Assembly (NCBI GenBank): GCA_002373875.1
Contig: DFKQ01000096.1
Span: forward strand, 1 to 15,699
Origin: Lachnospiraceae bacterium UBA3641
GTDB lineage: Bacteria > Bacillota > Clostridia > Lachnospirales > Lachnospiraceae
DNA: 15,699 bases
Direction: 5' to 3'
The translations under genes and the position numbers were made by a program. Below the pieces are notes generated by a model. That model worked only from the letters and a program-made list of their open reading frames with translations. It did not search any database and was not told where the DNA came from. Positions 15,534 through 15,699 of the stretch are shown one piece after another. How positions within the stretch are numbered: the stretch's first letter is position 1; each line of letters begins with the position of its first letter.

Positions 15534-15699
15534 CCAGTATAACGTTCGCGAAATATCTGGACTTATTCGATGAATGCTTGCCCGAGTGTACATGGCTGAA
15601 AACGCAGGCGTAGCGGGCTACGTCGAGGCTTTCAGATATGTGCAATCGGGTTAAGCAGGCGAGAATACGGTCCAGGTATTTAAGAATCGTTATACCAGG
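15534..15699. repeat. About 166-bp imperfect palindrome at the right edge
   Basis: The left arm (from CCAGTATAACG) and the complement of the right arm (from CCTGGTATAACG) align over about 82 bases each with a few one-base indels; the centre is GTAGC-GG-GCTAC near 15617. Shared blocks include GTATAACG, AAATA-CTGGAC, TATTC, TGCTT, CCCGA, CTGAAA and CGTAGC. It fills most of the region upstream of the binding-protein gene and could fold into one long structure as DNA or RNA. It may extend past the window. No transposase or reverse transcriptase is visible. A TATACT hexamer at 15536-15541 (minus strand) might serve as a -10, without a good -35. Confidence 0.75.
15675..15699 (+). repeat. 25-bp direct repeat, right copy
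   Basis: It is the outer end of the right-edge palindrome and matches 318-342 at 24 of 25 positions in the same orientation. The window stops exactly at its end, which would fit an assembly broken in a multi-copy repeat. Confidence 0.85.

Noticed and set aside
15534..15699. Integron attC-like site (GTATAAC facing GTTATAC with bulged bases)
   Set aside because: The ends resemble attC core sites, but there is no integrase, no series of such sites with short cassettes, and the two copies are 15 kb apart.
15534..15699. Retron or group II intron RNA
   Set aside because: No reverse transcriptase is encoded in the window and no diagnostic RNA domain could be recognised.
1..15699. CRISPR array, tRNA or rRNA genes, insertion-sequence transposases
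   Set aside because: I looked for regularly spaced repeats, cloverleaf-like segments and transposase motifs on both strands and found none.

Overview
The window looks like chromosomal DNA of a Gram-positive, mid-GC anaerobe, most likely a Lachnospiraceae (Butyrivibrio/Roseburia-like) member. This is inferred from strong AGGA/GGAGG ribosome-binding sites, a lipoprotein-type sugar-binding protein, ChvE/GguAB-type transport and the style of the two-component proteins. No rRNA, tRNA, CRISPR array, transposase or integrase is visible. All eleven well-supported genes lie on the minus strand, so they are transcribed from high to low coordinates.

Right block (15490 to 11174): a tightly overlapping four-gene operon. 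It encodes a membrane-anchored RbsB-like sugar-binding protein, a multi-membrane-span histidine kinase of the HisKA_3 type, a NarL/LuxR-type response regulator, and a second membrane-anchored (family 1) solute-binding protein. No permease accompanies either binding protein, and the kinase has almost no extracellular domain, so the set reads as a multi-component sugar sensor. It ends in a hairpin plus T7.

Middle block (about 11127 to 5595): the sugar operon. A control region carries two tandem near-identical palindromes 22 bp apart (likely operators for the upstream regulator), a hairpin plus T7 in the leader, and a cre-like site. Then come the sugar ABC ATPase (mmsA/gguA), permease (mmsB/gguB), ChvE-like lipoprotein and, behind a perfect 32-bp palindrome with a T9 tract, a PfkB-family fructokinase-like kinase.

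Left block (5560 to 338): a c-di-GMP phosphorelay. A dCache-type hybrid histidine kinase with two receiver domains is followed by a receiver-GGDEF-EAL protein (degenerate GGDEF, intact EAL) and a small HPt protein. A good extended -10 promoter sits between the kinase and the receiver-EAL gene.

Working model (inference): the anchored binding proteins report extracellular sugar to the kinase; the regulator acts at the tandem palindromes to control uptake; the kinase gene phosphorylates the imported sugar; and the adjoining phosphorelay adjusts c-di-GMP turnover. Palindromic repeats are prominent: a GGGGACGGTTCC-type repeat (a perfect palindrome before the fructokinase, and a half copy that forms the start of the first binding protein), a roughly 166-bp imperfect palindrome at the right edge, and a 25-bp direct repeat shared between that edge and the left end.
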